Assembly: GCA_013339895.1 (NCBI GenBank)
Contig: JABACO010000022.1
Coordinates: forward strand, 2,359,709-2,423,708
Direction: 5' to 3'
Origin: Ephydatia muelleri
Lineage: Eukaryota; Porifera; Demospongiae; Spongillida; Spongillidae
DNA: 64,000 nucleotides
Positions 53,457-63,872 of the stretch are shown here, in pieces (the first letter of the stretch is position 1; every line of letters begins with the position of its first letter). The translations under genes and the position numbers were made by a program. Below the pieces are notes generated by a model. It was given only the letters and a program-made list of their open reading frames with translations. It was not told where the DNA came from and ran no database searches.

Positions 53457-54010
53457 CCCTATACAATTGTACATAATTTTGAAAACATACAAAAACAGTG
53501 GAAGACTGGCAAAAAGAAAGCGCAAAATTTGGACATCCTACCAGACCGCATAACAGCTTCTATCTTCCCCCCGCTTCCCAAACCAGGTCCCTGAACACTT
53601 CCAGATTCGGATAAGCAGAGACACCACTAGAAACAAAGCGAGCCAAATGTAAAGCACATACAAAGCTTATTGGCCAGAGGCATATATGGATCCCAGACTT
53701 TTTCATTACTCCAAAAAATAAAAAACAATCCACAATAAACACATTGAGTGAGCTCACTACAATACAGAAACATGAAAAAGAAACACAAACCAGCATCACA
53801 TACAATAAACATAAACTATCTACCATTGTAGGACCTGTCCAGTGTTCGAGTTCATTTTTGACCTCAGGGATACAAATAAATATCTTTGTTCTTCCACACA
53901 GCTTGACTCCTCTGTAGACGATGACACAAAAATAAAAAACAGAATCAACGGATGGTAGAGGTGGGAGCATCTCCTTGGAGGAGACCACCAGGATGACCCT
54001 GTTACTGGGT
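53457..54010 (+). pseudogene. Penelope-like downstream unit, continuation after hAT segment
   Basis: Diverged copy of 26590-27150 (FPPLPKP, SRDTTRNKASQ and MDPR... equivalents are visible with several stops). Ends near GTTACTGGGTTCAATAAGCAAAGG, the same place as the other copy (GTTATTGGGCTCTTTGAACAAGG at 27133-27155). Confidence 0.55.
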
Positions 54011-54061
54011 TCAATAAGCAAAGGCGACTACCTGCCAAACCGCCAACGTGATCGTATTGGT

Positions 54062-54158
54062 AAAATACGGTCACTGTTCATCTGTAAACGTGACCAGGGC
54101 GATCGGTATGGTTAGCCGTGAACGTGACCAGATCGACAATAGCTGACAGCGGCATCAT
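54062..54158 (+). repeat. Direct repeat flanking Merlin-type element, left copy
   Basis: 97 bp from AAAATACGGTCACTGTTC to GCGGCATCAT, matching 55818-55904 with a few differences and a 10-bp deletion. It abuts the element end exactly. Confidence 0.85.
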
Positions 54159-55817
54159 GGTTCTCCCCTAGTTTAGGCCCCCCCCCCCCCACTTTCAATC
54201 CATTAGCGCTTAGTTAACTATCACAATGTCGTTAACACCTGCCTAACGTTTTAAAAATTACCCATTACGCGATACATGAACCTTAAGTAGAAAAACACAA
54301 GCATACATATTTCATGCAACTTATGATGACATACTTCGACCTTTGTCATGTACTGAGAGATCCAGCGTCAACAATTCAGTGGTGCCAAACCATGAAGTTG
54401 CTACCAGCAAGCAAGTTGTGTGTGTGTGGGACTTCTATGGATCTTGTGAAGAGGAAGGAGAGCCCCAAAAAATAGGGTTGGTGATGTCTGAGGAAAAACT
54501 GCAGAAAGGAGATTACATTAAGACATGGTACTTTTTTTGAAGGTAAAGAAAAATATAGCTTGATCAAAACTGTTATTTACCAGGTAATTATATTCAGGAA
54601 GTCATTTGGAAATTTAAGTCATTGTTCGGCTGCTACACCTGTAGTCTACCAAGACTCCTGTTGGGAAGGCACAGGATGAGCTACAGGTGAGTATCCACTG
54701 ATAATATATTTGACTCACACAGGAATAGGTCGAACATACATACATATAGGTGGCCACTCAAACTGCGATCGATTGGTTTAATTTTGTTCGTGATGTTTGC
54801 ATCCAGTACTTTTTGAATAACCCTGTTATGATTGGAGGCACTGGGAAAGAAGTTGAAATAGACGAGAGCAAGTTTGGAAAGAGAAAGTACAACAGAGGAC
54901 GATCTGTGGATGGCCATTGGGTGTTCGGCAGGATTGAGAGGAATGGAGGAGATAGTTTTTTAGTGGAGGTCCCTCGTTGTGATGCTGCAACATTGCTTCC
55001 TATCTTAGTAGCTCATGTGAGGCCAGGGACTACCATTAGTAACTCATATGAGGCCAGGGACTACCATTTACAGCGATGAATGGGCAGCATACAATCAAGT
55101 ATCCACATCTTGTGGAGTCGTGCACCGAACTGTCAACCACTCACTCCACTTTGTGGATCCAGTAACTGGAGCCCACACCCAAGGAGTCGAGAGTATGTGG
55201 AGTGCATGCAAACGAATGATGAGAGAGGAGAGGAGCATGCACTCGCAACTCTTTGAACTTATCTACCAGAATTTATGTGGCGCAGAAAGTTTTGGTGGAC
55301 CAATAGCTTTTGGCCACATCATTAAGTATATATCAGAACAGTATATTGTGTAGGTTTATTGATGTTGTTGCTGCGTGTTTGTGTGTAGTGGTTATATGTG
55401 TGTGCGTCTGTCAAATCGTCGGTCCTGATGTAACCCAACAACTCAGAACGAGATAGGGTGTGCATACATAGGCACTAGACTAGAGTTTATGTCGCTGCGT
55501 GCTGTGTGTGTGTTATGTGGGTGTATGTGTGTTGGTGTTTTATGCAGTCCTCTGTGCCAGATCTTCTCTCTAACACCTGGACAACATTCAAGACTCTCAA
55601 GACACTTCACATGCACGCATCTCTACAACACTCAAACACCCGCATCTAGCGTGGTGTGTGTCATCATAATTCCCTCCCATCACCACCATGCCACCTCCAG
55701 TAACACCATGACATACAGCGTACTACCACATGAGGGACTCATTAACCAATATTCCTCCACAGCACTGCTGGTGTGCCCGGGGAGGGGGGGGGGGGGGGGG
55801 TTAACTAGAGGACAACC
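54159..55817 (+). mobile_element. Merlin-type (IS1016/ISXO2-like) DNA transposon
   Basis: Terminal inverted repeats: GGTTCTCCCCTAGTTTAGGC + C-run at left; inward from right GGTTGTCCTCTAGTTAA + C-run. About 1.66 kb with one broken transposase. Both outer edges touch the AAAATACGG...GGCATCAT direct repeats, so no short target duplication is visible. Confidence 0.7.
54661..55353 (+). pseudogene. Merlin/ISXO2-like DDE transposase, disrupted by an internal duplication
   Basis: A short exon SPVGKAQDELQ (ending GTGAGT, 54688) splices to 54750: TAIDWFNFVRDVCIQYF, then KEVEIDESKFGKRKYNRGR (first Asp), HWVFGRIER. At 55013-55075 a ~31-bp segment (CTCATGTGAGGCCAGGGACTACCATT) is tandemly repeated, which shifts the frame; the second frame (55048-55353) continues TIYSDEWAAYNQ (second Asp), NHSLHFVDPVTGAHTQ and QGVESMWSACKR (Glu), ending at 55353. 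All three catalytic residues survive. The upstream region (54343-54540, VVCVWDFYGSCEEEG) may code an N-terminal part. Confidence 0.8.
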
Positions 55818-55904
55818 AAAATACGGTCACTGTTCGTCCGTAAACGTGACCGGGACTATCCGGTATGGTTAGCCGTGAACGTGACTAGCTGACCGCGGCA
55901 TCAT
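55818..55904 (+). repeat. Direct repeat flanking Merlin-type element, right copy
   Basis: 87 bp, AAAATACGGTCACTGTTCG to GCGGCATCAT. Contains internal GGTCAC...GTGACC inversions. Confidence 0.85.
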
Positions 55905-55919
55905 TGCTGGTGTAAATTG

Positions 55920-56800
55920 AATTTTTGATTGACAAATTCAATTCAAAATTTACGCGCGAGGTGGTGGGGGGAAGGGGGGGACCGTCTTACAATACAACCC
56001 TAACGAACTGCTCCGTGCGTCATAGACTATGTGCAACGGTTCGCGTCGCGTTCAGCCCTCGCCGGGACCAGCCCCCGTGGCTAACCTGGTGGTCCAAATT
56101 TCGTTTCTGATGGCAGCAGCCGAGCGGGCCTCGTTCATCGTCCTGGATAAATGGCCCACAAGGTCCTACAGTCACGCAAGCCGGCTCGGGGGCCTGAATT
56201 TGTCACGTCCGTGACTCCTGCTAGGTCTTAGCATTCCCACCTGGCAGCATTACAAAATGGAATCACTACTACAAAGAAAATACTGCTTTTGTAACCAGAC
56301 AACAACTCCGTGCTGCAAAATAACACGCGGCGCGCAGTAAAAGCCTCCTAAATGCCAGCGCGCATGCGTGATTACTTCTAAATCTCGTACTCCCCGAGAG
56401 CGAAGTTTGAGCCGAATACGAACTCGCAAAAATAGCTCCGTAACACCTCCGATGGGCAGAACCATACTCCTGCGTGTACAGTCCGCTACGCTCCTGTACA
56501 TATGAATAAACTAAACACTTCCCAGGCGATGCCGTAGTTACCATCCCATCCGTAACACCTCCGATCGGCAGTGCTCACGTTACGGACACGTAAATATTAA
56601 TATTTGGTTGATTACAAAATTCTTATTGCTTACTGCACATGAGGATCTCCCTTGGTTATTAGTATATTATGAAGATTCACTTTTGATGACAAATACGAGT
56701 CAGCGTATTTATCCATCATGCTGATCAAACCATGACATGGACACAATAGGATACATAACACATATGTGTGAACAAAAGACCATGAATGTTGTCCAACGAT
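55920..56800. other. Non-coding stretch before SLAIN 3' end
   Basis: Includes GC-rich sequence and two CACCTCCGAT(C/G)GGCAG motifs (56443 and 56551). No gene recognised. Confidence 0.5.
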
Positions 56801-56814
56801 GCTGTTATTAACAG

Positions 56815-59288
56815 TTAGTAGCAACCTTCAGACCAATCATCTGCTCCATTGGCTGCCGGTTGCGCTGCCTGTGTGACTCTAAATTTAAAAAAATTAAAAG
56901 GAAAAGGACATCTTAAGCACCATATCGGTTTAGTCCCATGCCAACTAGCAAACCTTGACGTGGGTGCCGAAACAAGCCGCTTCTGTTGGTTGCTAGGCGA
57001 TGCCATTATCTTTGACCGTGGTGAAGATTTGGAGGGCACTTTGAGGTTCGAAGGGGAGTCTGCCACTTCTCCTCCCTCAGCACTGGGCAACACCCGTCTT
57101 GAAGCAACAGCCTGCGAAGTGGAAGAGGAGGAAGGGACAGCCCTATCACCCTTGGCAAGCGATAGCTTCTGGCCAGAAGGATTGGCCAGGCCCCTAGCAG
57201 ATGGGTTGCGGTTAGAGGAGGGAGATGCAGCGAGGCGACTGACTGCAACAACCTTTGCTTTCGGCCCAACCTGCTCCGCTTCAACGCTGGTTTGACCTCC
57301 ATCTGTGGGGGAGGGGGAGAGTGAGGGTTGGAGGGGTGGAGGGGATGGAGATGACTGCTGGGAGGTGAGGGTGGAGACTCTCTTGGTGGACTGAGTCGCA
57401 GACTGCTTTGGCCCCCTGGGGCCCGGGGAACCACCAGTTTGAGGCAGATTTGGCGAAGAAATGTTCCGAGCAGGTTTTGGAAGGCCAGAGAGGGGAGAGG
57501 CCACAGAGGTCTGGGATTGTGCACTGCCGGGCCTGGGTCTGGGGACCTGGTCTTCCTGACTAGCGGAAGGTGCAGCCAGTTTGGACCTAACAACTTTGCC
57601 CTGGGGGGAGGGGCTGTTCTCATCATCCGGCGGTAGCTTTGTCTTAATAGGTCTGGGTACCTGCTTTGTGCCTCGTCCCTCTGGTAGCTTAGCTTTGACC
57701 GGAGTAACACAGTCTTCAGTTGGCGATACAGAAACATGTTCTTCAACACACTCAGGCGGTAACCTTGCTCTAACCAAAGGGAGAGACTCTTCATCAGGTG
57801 GCAGTTTGGCTCTGAGAGGTCTGCCTCCTGCCCCAGATAGCTTGGCCCTAGCTGGCCTGGATATTTGTTGCACATCTTCCATAACATCCCCTTCTGCTGG
57901 TGGTAGCTTTTCTCCAACAACTGGTACAGCCTCTTCAGTCGATGTGCTGGGCACTTGTTCATCCATGTCCTCTGGGCGCAGTTTTGCCCTAACCACAGGG
58001 ATAGATTCCTCATCAGGGGGTAGTTTGGCTCTAAGTGGTCTACTTCCTGCTCCCGGTACCCTGGCTCTAGCTGGCCTGGATGTTTGTTCCATGTCTTTGA
58101 TGCCATCTTCCCCAGGAGGTAACTTTGCTCTGATGATTGGTATAACCTCTTCAGTCGATGTGTTGGTCACTTGTTCGTCCAAGTCCTCTGGGGGCAGTTT
58201 TGCCCTAACCACAGGGATAGATTCCTCATCAGGTGGTAGTTTGGCTCTAAATGGTCTACTTCCTGCTCCCGGTAGCCTGGCTCTAGCTGGCCTGGATGTT
58301 TGTTGCACATCTTCCATGCCATCTTGGGGTGGTAGCTTTGCTGTGATGACTAGCTTCGCTTCTTCAGTCGACGAGTTGGACAGTTGTTCTTCGACATCCT
58401 CAGGGGTGATAGACTCCTCATACGGTGGTAGCTTAGCCCTGATAGGCCTCGCTAGATCTTCATCAAAGGGAAGCTTGGCCCTGACAGGCATGGCTGGCAC
58501 ATCTTCCTCTGTAGCCATATATGCTGAGCCTTCCCAGTATGGCATCTTGGCTCGGACGGTCGGTATAGCCTCTTCCGTTGGTGGCACAACATCTTCAAGT
58601 GGTATGCGCGCCCTAACCACAGGGATAGGCTCTTCATCTGGTGGTGCCTTGGCTCTGGGAGATCTGGTCCTTTGAGGCCCACCTCCTTCGCTTGGTGTTC
58701 CCTTTATTCTTACTACTTCATCCGTTGGTGCTTTTGCCCTGACTGGTCTGGCAGCTGTCGGAATGGCTTCAACTTCTGTTGACTGAAAAGATATAGCCTT
58801 GCGCACCTCATCTAGGGATGGGATGTCCTCATCCTTTGTCTGGTCAAATCCCTCCAAAAGCCACTGGCGTGGAGTGAGTGCCTTGTGTGCGGGAGTTGGT
58901 GGGTGGAGTGGCGACACGTAGAGCCTGTTTAGTGACAGAAAGTAACGAGAGGAAAAGAAAGTAACGAGAGGAAAAGCATGTGGGAGAGGGGTACGTAAGC
59001 ATGTAGAGAGCGGAGGGAGGGGAGGGAACGAAAAGATGCGTAAATTTAAATTTAGAAAAGAATGCGGTGTCACATTTACCACTCATCTGGGTCGTCCTCC
59101 GTGTTGCCCAACGGAATTAGGTCCGCTTCGGGGTCTTCCGGAGAGTCTAATTGCGGGCGCGAGAATTTTCTAGGACCGTCCTTCACTGTACCTAAAAGCT
59201 TCATGTTTTCTTGCTTCAGCTTCTGGACCATGTCTTCCAACTCTCTCACGCGCTCCGAACTCGTCTGGTCCAGTTCCTCGCTCGCCAT
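56815..59288 (-). CDS. SLAIN motif-containing protein (microtubule plus-end regulator)
   Basis: Three exons: 59288-59080, 58924-56954, 56878-56815; frame is kept across both introns (155 and 75 bp, GTAAAT...ACAG and GTTTGC...TTTAG), giving 747 residues. Start: ATG 59288, followed by a coiled coil (VRELEDMVQKLKQENMKLLG) as in SLAIN1/2. The first junction creates DDPDEWLYVSPL, the conserved W-L-Y-x-S-P of the family, followed by the PRQW block. The C-terminus DDWSEGCY matches the family's invariant SWKDGCY-like end. SLAIN proteins bind EB1 and ch-TOG and promote microtubule growth. Residues ~120-440 are a novel array of RAKLPPDEESIP / TSTEE units with three ~72-residue repeats. No S-x-I-P motif seen. 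RBM41-like gene stops 166 bp upstream. Confidence 0.85.
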
Positions 59289-59454
59289 CTTTTGTTTAGG
59301 TTTTCCTGTTTTTATCGCGCCCCCTCCCCTTCACACCACGCCCCAACTTGTAATTCGCACCAAGTTCAAAGATTGTTTTAACAACTCGCAATCACAACGT
59401 ACACATGATAAAACTGAAACAAAAGAAGAGGGGTAATTGCGAGAAGCGCTATTG

Positions 59455-59860
59455 CTAAGGTCTTCTGTGGCCGTAGCTAATCACTAATGGCTTGTCTTGC
59501 AAAAGGTATCCATTGACCAATTCCATGACTGTAGATGCACTTTCAACACCTGTATGTGACAAAAAGGCACAGTCTCTTATGAAGTTAGCGACCTTCCAAC
59601 CTCTGCATCAACCTACTGTCAAACTCCACAAATGCTTGTCCCCTCATCCGCCCGGAGAGCAGTTTCACTTTCGGAATGGCACCACAACTCATGAACACAG
59701 CTTGCAAGTCTTCCTCCCCGGCTCGACCATGAATATTCTTAACATAAAGTACCTAACATACAACACACATGTGTATACTCAAGTGGGGGGGGGGGGGGGG
59801 AAATTCTAACTGCCTTGCACACACACACAAACACACACTCATACACATACACACACACCC

Positions 59861-59893
<33 letters not shown>

Positions 59894-62681
59894 TGTACTC
59901 AGTGGGGGAGGGAGGAGGAATTCCAACTTTGTCTGCACCATATACACTCCCACACCACACACACATTCACACACTCACACCTTGCTTGGCTCTCCAGGGC
60001 AGTAATCCCTGAACCGCGGCAGTGCTTTCAACTGCTCAACGGTTAGCCTGTGCCTCTCAATGACCTGGGGAGGCAAGGGCTGCACAACAGGACATCGATC
60101 CCTTCCTATCTCCCATTTGACGGTTGTGTGTACCACGTTCCCTGCCGGGTCTTCCTCCTCCCTCTGCTCTGGGAGGGCTTCCTCTCCCCTCTCCCCCGCG
60201 GGGCCATCAGGGTAGCCCCCTACCTGTCCCTCTGAATTTTCAGAACAAGTTTCCTTGTCCAGAAATAGTCTACTGTAGTTTCAGGGTTAAATGAGGAGGG
60301 TATGCTCAAAGTGAGGACAACTCCGCACTGCCTCAATCCACACTCTCCACACTGCTCTGAGTAGTCACATAACATAGGTGTAAACATATTATTAAACGGT
60401 TAAGTTACTAACTACAGGTTGGACACTGATCCTGAGGGGGATCTACGTGATTTAGAATCTCCAAGGGCCCTGGGCTGTAGCGTCCCCGAGTGATAGTGAG
60501 GGGGATTCTAAATCACGAAGTTTCAGTGTCTAACAATTTAGACAACAGCAATGCATATGTAGCAACCAATAAAACATTAGCATAAGATACGAGGGATTTT
60601 AAGTGCAAGAAGGAATCCCCCCTTCTGGTACTTAGAATCCCTCTTGAGGTTTCTAGATCAATTAACCAATCAAACTGCGCAAATCTTATTGTCTAAATTC
60701 AAATATTTGAAAATCAAATTTATCAAGGCCCTCTGTAATCATCAAATTCAAGTTAGCACAATAATTGATTTTAATAATTCCTTTTAGCCAATATCATTTT
60801 TAGTTTAATGGCTTATTAATTTATTATACACTTTCATATCTAGAGGATATCAAACATCTCAATTAACTTCAATAGTGAGTTATTAAAATTGCACAATCTC
60901 TTGATTGCATGAGGATTACCAGTTTTGTTGTATTATGTTATTGCCTACTGAAAAATAATATCGGTTGTTGCACAATATTAATCAACATTATTGTTTTTGA
61001 TTGCAGTTAGTTATTAACATTACTTTGCATTATTTACCTGCCGATTACAGTGTATAACCTTACAATAAGTTAATTATTAGCACAGTACAGAGTTATAATG
61101 ATTATGATCTGTCCTGTTCATTTGTGGACACCCTGTATATCGTTGCATATACTCCACACTGCTATCCTATTTCCCTCCCTCAGCCATCAGCATGATTCAA
61201 CCACACACAGTGCTTACCCGGCAGGATTGTTCTTTCGTTGTTCTGTAGTAAAGAAATCGCACACACACACAAACACACACACAAACACACACACACAAAC
61301 ACACACACAAACACACACACATACATGTACACATAATGTTAATACAGCTGTCAGTTACAGCATCATGCCCCTATCAACTAATGATGCTCACACCATGTGA
61401 CCAAACTCAACGTGTCATATGATCCTTGTCATGTCATCCCAAGCATGTATGTCACTGATCAGCGTAACACATGCAGTATGTAACTAAAATGCCACAAGAT
61501 GATGTATTTGTGCATAACCCTCCCCCCACGCCCCCTGCACCCAATAACCACACCCCCTCCCCCACACCCCTGCACCCAATAACCACACACCCTCTCCCCA
61601 CGCCCCCTGCACCCAATAACCACACACCCTCCCCACGCCCCCTGCACCCAATAACCACACACCCTCTCCCCACGCCCCTGTACCTAATAACCACACCCCC
61701 TCCCCCACGCCCCTGCACCTAATAACCACACACCCTCCCCCACGCCCCCTGCAAATAATAACCACACACCCTCCCCTCACACCCCCTGCACCAAATACAC
61801 CGCAAGACGGTTCCCCCGCAATACCTAATACGACAAGATGGTGCATCTGTGGGCCCTTCTCACAACCGCTGAAGAGACTGTTTTCTACTTCCATGGCGTG
61901 ACGACTCAGTTGCTTCACACCTGATCCCACCGCATCCTTCTCCACCAGATCCTGCCTCTCCTCGATTTTCTGGGCTGTCAGAAAGTAGCTTTCTCAAAAC
62001 ACAGACGCAACTACATTATTTATTATAATAATACATTTTGAATAGCTTCCATCCTTTCCTTGTATGCTTCAGGTTCAACAGAGTACTTCCCTCTCTTGGA
62101 GGACACCCCGTCACCCAAAAGTGCCAACCTAGTTCCAAACAAAGAGCACCAGCCACTGCCGCGTTGACCACGGACCCTGTTATTAGCTCACTCGATTTCG
62201 TTCTCGGACAGGCCCTTCTGCCTCAGCTGATCGACACGCGAGTGGACTTTCTCGCTGCTCTGGTACTGCGACAGTGAGCGGAGACCCTCCACTTCGCCAC
62301 CCAGCGGCTGGTACGTGGTGGCGGGTAAGAACTGGCGCTTTCCTCTGTTGAGGTCCCTAAGAGCGCCATACACGTGATGGAGTTTTCTTTTCAAAGTACG
62401 GCAGGGGGAAAAAAAAACCTGTGAATAGCATCTGTGGAAGTATCCAGCTGCTTTTTCAAGAGCTCCTTCAGCTGTCGCTCTCCTTCTGTTTCAACCTCTT
62501 TTGCTTCATCGTCTTGAATCTGCCCTTTCACACCGCCCATATGCAATACATGTCTGCTGTGGTAGCGAGATGGGGTCCCCCTGCGTTGAAATTTAAAAGA
62601 TGACGAAGCTACTCCACTTGTATTCATCATTAGTTTACCTATAGACTTTTTCTTTCTCTCCCGCCATGATCTCGGGTGCAT
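59455..62681 (-). CDS. RBM41: RBM41-like RNA-binding protein
   Basis: Minus strand exons by frame and GT/AG: 62681-62419, 62344-62192, 62128-62035, 61969-61864, gap, 60231-59981, 59752-59617, 59549-59455. The N-terminal part has ETEGERQLKELLKKQLDTS, TYQPLGGEVEGL, LSENEI and EAIQNKIEER; exon 4 MEVENSLF; then IERHRLTVEQLKALPRF and YCPGEPSK, followed by an RRM (VLYVKNIHG = RNP2-type; SGRMRGQAFVEF = RNP1; ELVNGYLLQDKPLVIS), ending YGHRRP. All these occur in the same order in vertebrate RBM41, related to the U11/U12-65K protein of the minor spliceosome. Joining exon 4 to 60231 creates a stop, so at least one middle exon (61.86-60.23 kb, full of minisatellite) is unplaced. Start could be a later Met. 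Confidence 0.8.
59786..59970. repeat. (CA)n and G-run in RBM41-like intron
   Basis: A 16-G run at 59786 followed by ACAC repeats, a second GGGGGAGGGAGGAGG and more CA repeats. Lies in the intron between 59980 and 59753. Confidence 0.95.
60422..60532. mobile_element. Short palindromic MITE
   Basis: Left GACACTGATCCTGAGGGGGAT...TGATTTAGAATC; right GATTCTAAATCACGAAGTTTCAGTGTC, its inverted partner. About 110 bp, non-coding. A second imperfect hairpin (GGGATTTTAAGTGCAAGAAGG with CCTTCTGGTACTTAGAATCCC) lies at 60594-60645. Both within the RBM41-like gene's unplaced intron region. Confidence 0.55.
60650..61250. other. AT-rich intronic stretch
   Basis: No exon of the RBM41-like gene was found here. 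A single mariner-type end, TGTGGACACCCTGTATAT (61123-61140), is similar to the hairpin arms at 63.8 kb. Confidence 0.5.
61258..61328. repeat. (CACA)n/(AAAC) microsatellite
   Basis: About 70 bp of CACACACAAACACACACA on the plus strand. Confidence 0.95.
61515..61795. repeat. Minisatellite CCCCTGCACCCAATAACCACACACCCTCCCCACG
   Basis: About eight units of 32-37 bp with small changes. Glycine/valine/tryptophan-rich frames on the minus strand are artefacts. Located directly 3' of the fourth exon of the RBM41-like gene. Confidence 0.95.
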
Positions 62682-62752
62682 GTAGGCGTGGTTTTCTCAT
62701 TAGGCGTGGCTAAATTTATGAGGCAAGCCGAGACCCATGGGAAAGTTGGTGG

Positions 62753-63464
62753 ATGGCGGGAACAAATTCGTCGCGCAACTGGAAGCAGGGGAAATCAGAA
62801 ATCTTCTCTTCGCTACCGAATGTTTCAATCCAAGATGAACTACCACCGCAAGGCGTCCTCTTAAAGCCAGCAGTCAAATATAAGTACGTTGTAGGACGAC
62901 TTGAATATGGTGGGGATGTGTGATGGTAGCGTGTCATTCGGTACGACGACGGCGAAGAGGAAGGAAAAGGGTGGGTTTGTTTCACCTTCATTTAACGCCC
63001 ACTTCCTTGTTTTCCACATTTGTTTAGCATCGATGACGGAGCCTGGTCGGACAAGGTGGACCCTTCAACGGGTTCGCTGCTATACGTGGACCCTGTGCTG
63101 CGCTCTGAGCATCGGCTCACCAGCTCGGGCGTCTTCGACTCGACCAGCAGCAGCAATTCCAGCTTATCGTCCATCGCCTCACCCGAAATGTCTCCTTCGA
63201 GGCAGCCGTCGTGCCAGCCAAGCGCCTCCTCGTTGTCTAACCGTCGCACACACAGTCCCAGCGTCTCCGAGTATCTCAGCAGCTCTCCAGCCTCCGAGCA
63301 TCACTACAGTCCGAGCATGGCTGCCAAGGCCTCGAAGAAGGATGAAAGACGTAGCGTCGAGAGGAATTCCCCTACGAAGTCGCCGGGTGGTGGTGGGGGA
63401 AAGAGCGCGACTTTAGAATCGCGCAACTTGGACAGCATCAGCCTGTGTGGTGATAGCTTACCAG
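62753..63464 (+). CDS. 5' part of a serine-rich protein gene (unidentified)
   Basis: Exon 1 62753-62883 (ATG 62753, MAGTNSSRNWKQGKSEIFSS...LPPQGVLLKPAVKY), donor AAGTACGT; intron 144 bp ending TTTGTTTAG; exon 2 63028-63464 (DDGAWSDKVDPSTGSLLYVD, then a long Ser/Pro-rich disordered stretch with SSSNSSLSSIASPEMSPSR), donor CCAG/GTCAGC. The joined frame is open (189 residues so far) and the gene must continue beyond the donor. I do not recognise the family; abundant SP sites suggest a phosphoprotein. Divergent from the RBM41-like gene with 71 bp between start codons, so they probably share a promoter region. Confidence 0.6.
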
Positions 63465-63782
63465 GTCAGCCCAAGGGAGTGGAGAGGGGATACATGGGGG
63501 TGGGAGGGGGGGGGGGGAGTGATAGAAGCATTCTGAACCTTCCAACGATGTTACCATGCATACAGTGTATGTTGTGTGCCTATAATAATATATTCGTGTA
63601 CACCTGGGCTGCTGATCGTAGTGTTGCTTTGCTTTGTGTCTAGCTTTCATTGCACACTTGGATGTATGGAAAGGTTATATACCCTTAAAAGACCCCTTTC
63701 TCTGCCCCCATAGACATGTATATACGTATATATCAAAGGAGCAACTTGCTCCTTTTAATGGATCCTGGCATTCAATGCAATA

Positions 63783-63872
63783 TATATACCGGGTGTCCAC
63801 GAAAGAACGCAATCTATCAAATGTTATTCCCGTTCAAAAGCATTGCGTTCTTTCGTGGACACCCGGTATATA
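63783..63872. mobile_element. 90-bp perfect hairpin MITE (mariner-type ends)
   Basis: 31-bp arms TATATACCGGGTGTCCACGA... (63783-63813) and their reverse complement (63842-63872) with a 28-bp loop, no mismatch seen. ACCGGGTGTCC resembles Tc1/mariner ends (CAGGGTGTCC) and TA borders it. Confidence 0.8.

Noticed and set aside
57006..58106. A 366-codon minus-strand frame
   Set aside because: Alternative frame of the same SLAIN-like exon, kept open by the low-complexity repeat composition.
57581..58675. A 364-codon plus-strand frame rich in Ser and Gly
   Set aside because: It is antisense to the SLAIN-like exon 2 repeats; the minus frame joins conserved SLAIN ends, the plus frame matches nothing and simply mirrors the repeats.
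61219..61243. 25-bp minus-strand segment with good acceptor and donor as the missing RBM41-like exon
   Set aside because: With the phase left by exon 4 it begins with a stop codon and has no similarity strong enough to overrule that.
61452..61945. Long glycine/valine/tryptophan-rich minus frame and a CRISPR-like array of ~35-bp units
   Set aside because: The units are contiguous imperfect minisatellite copies without unique spacers. Only the 61969-61864 part is coding (RBM41-like exon 4).
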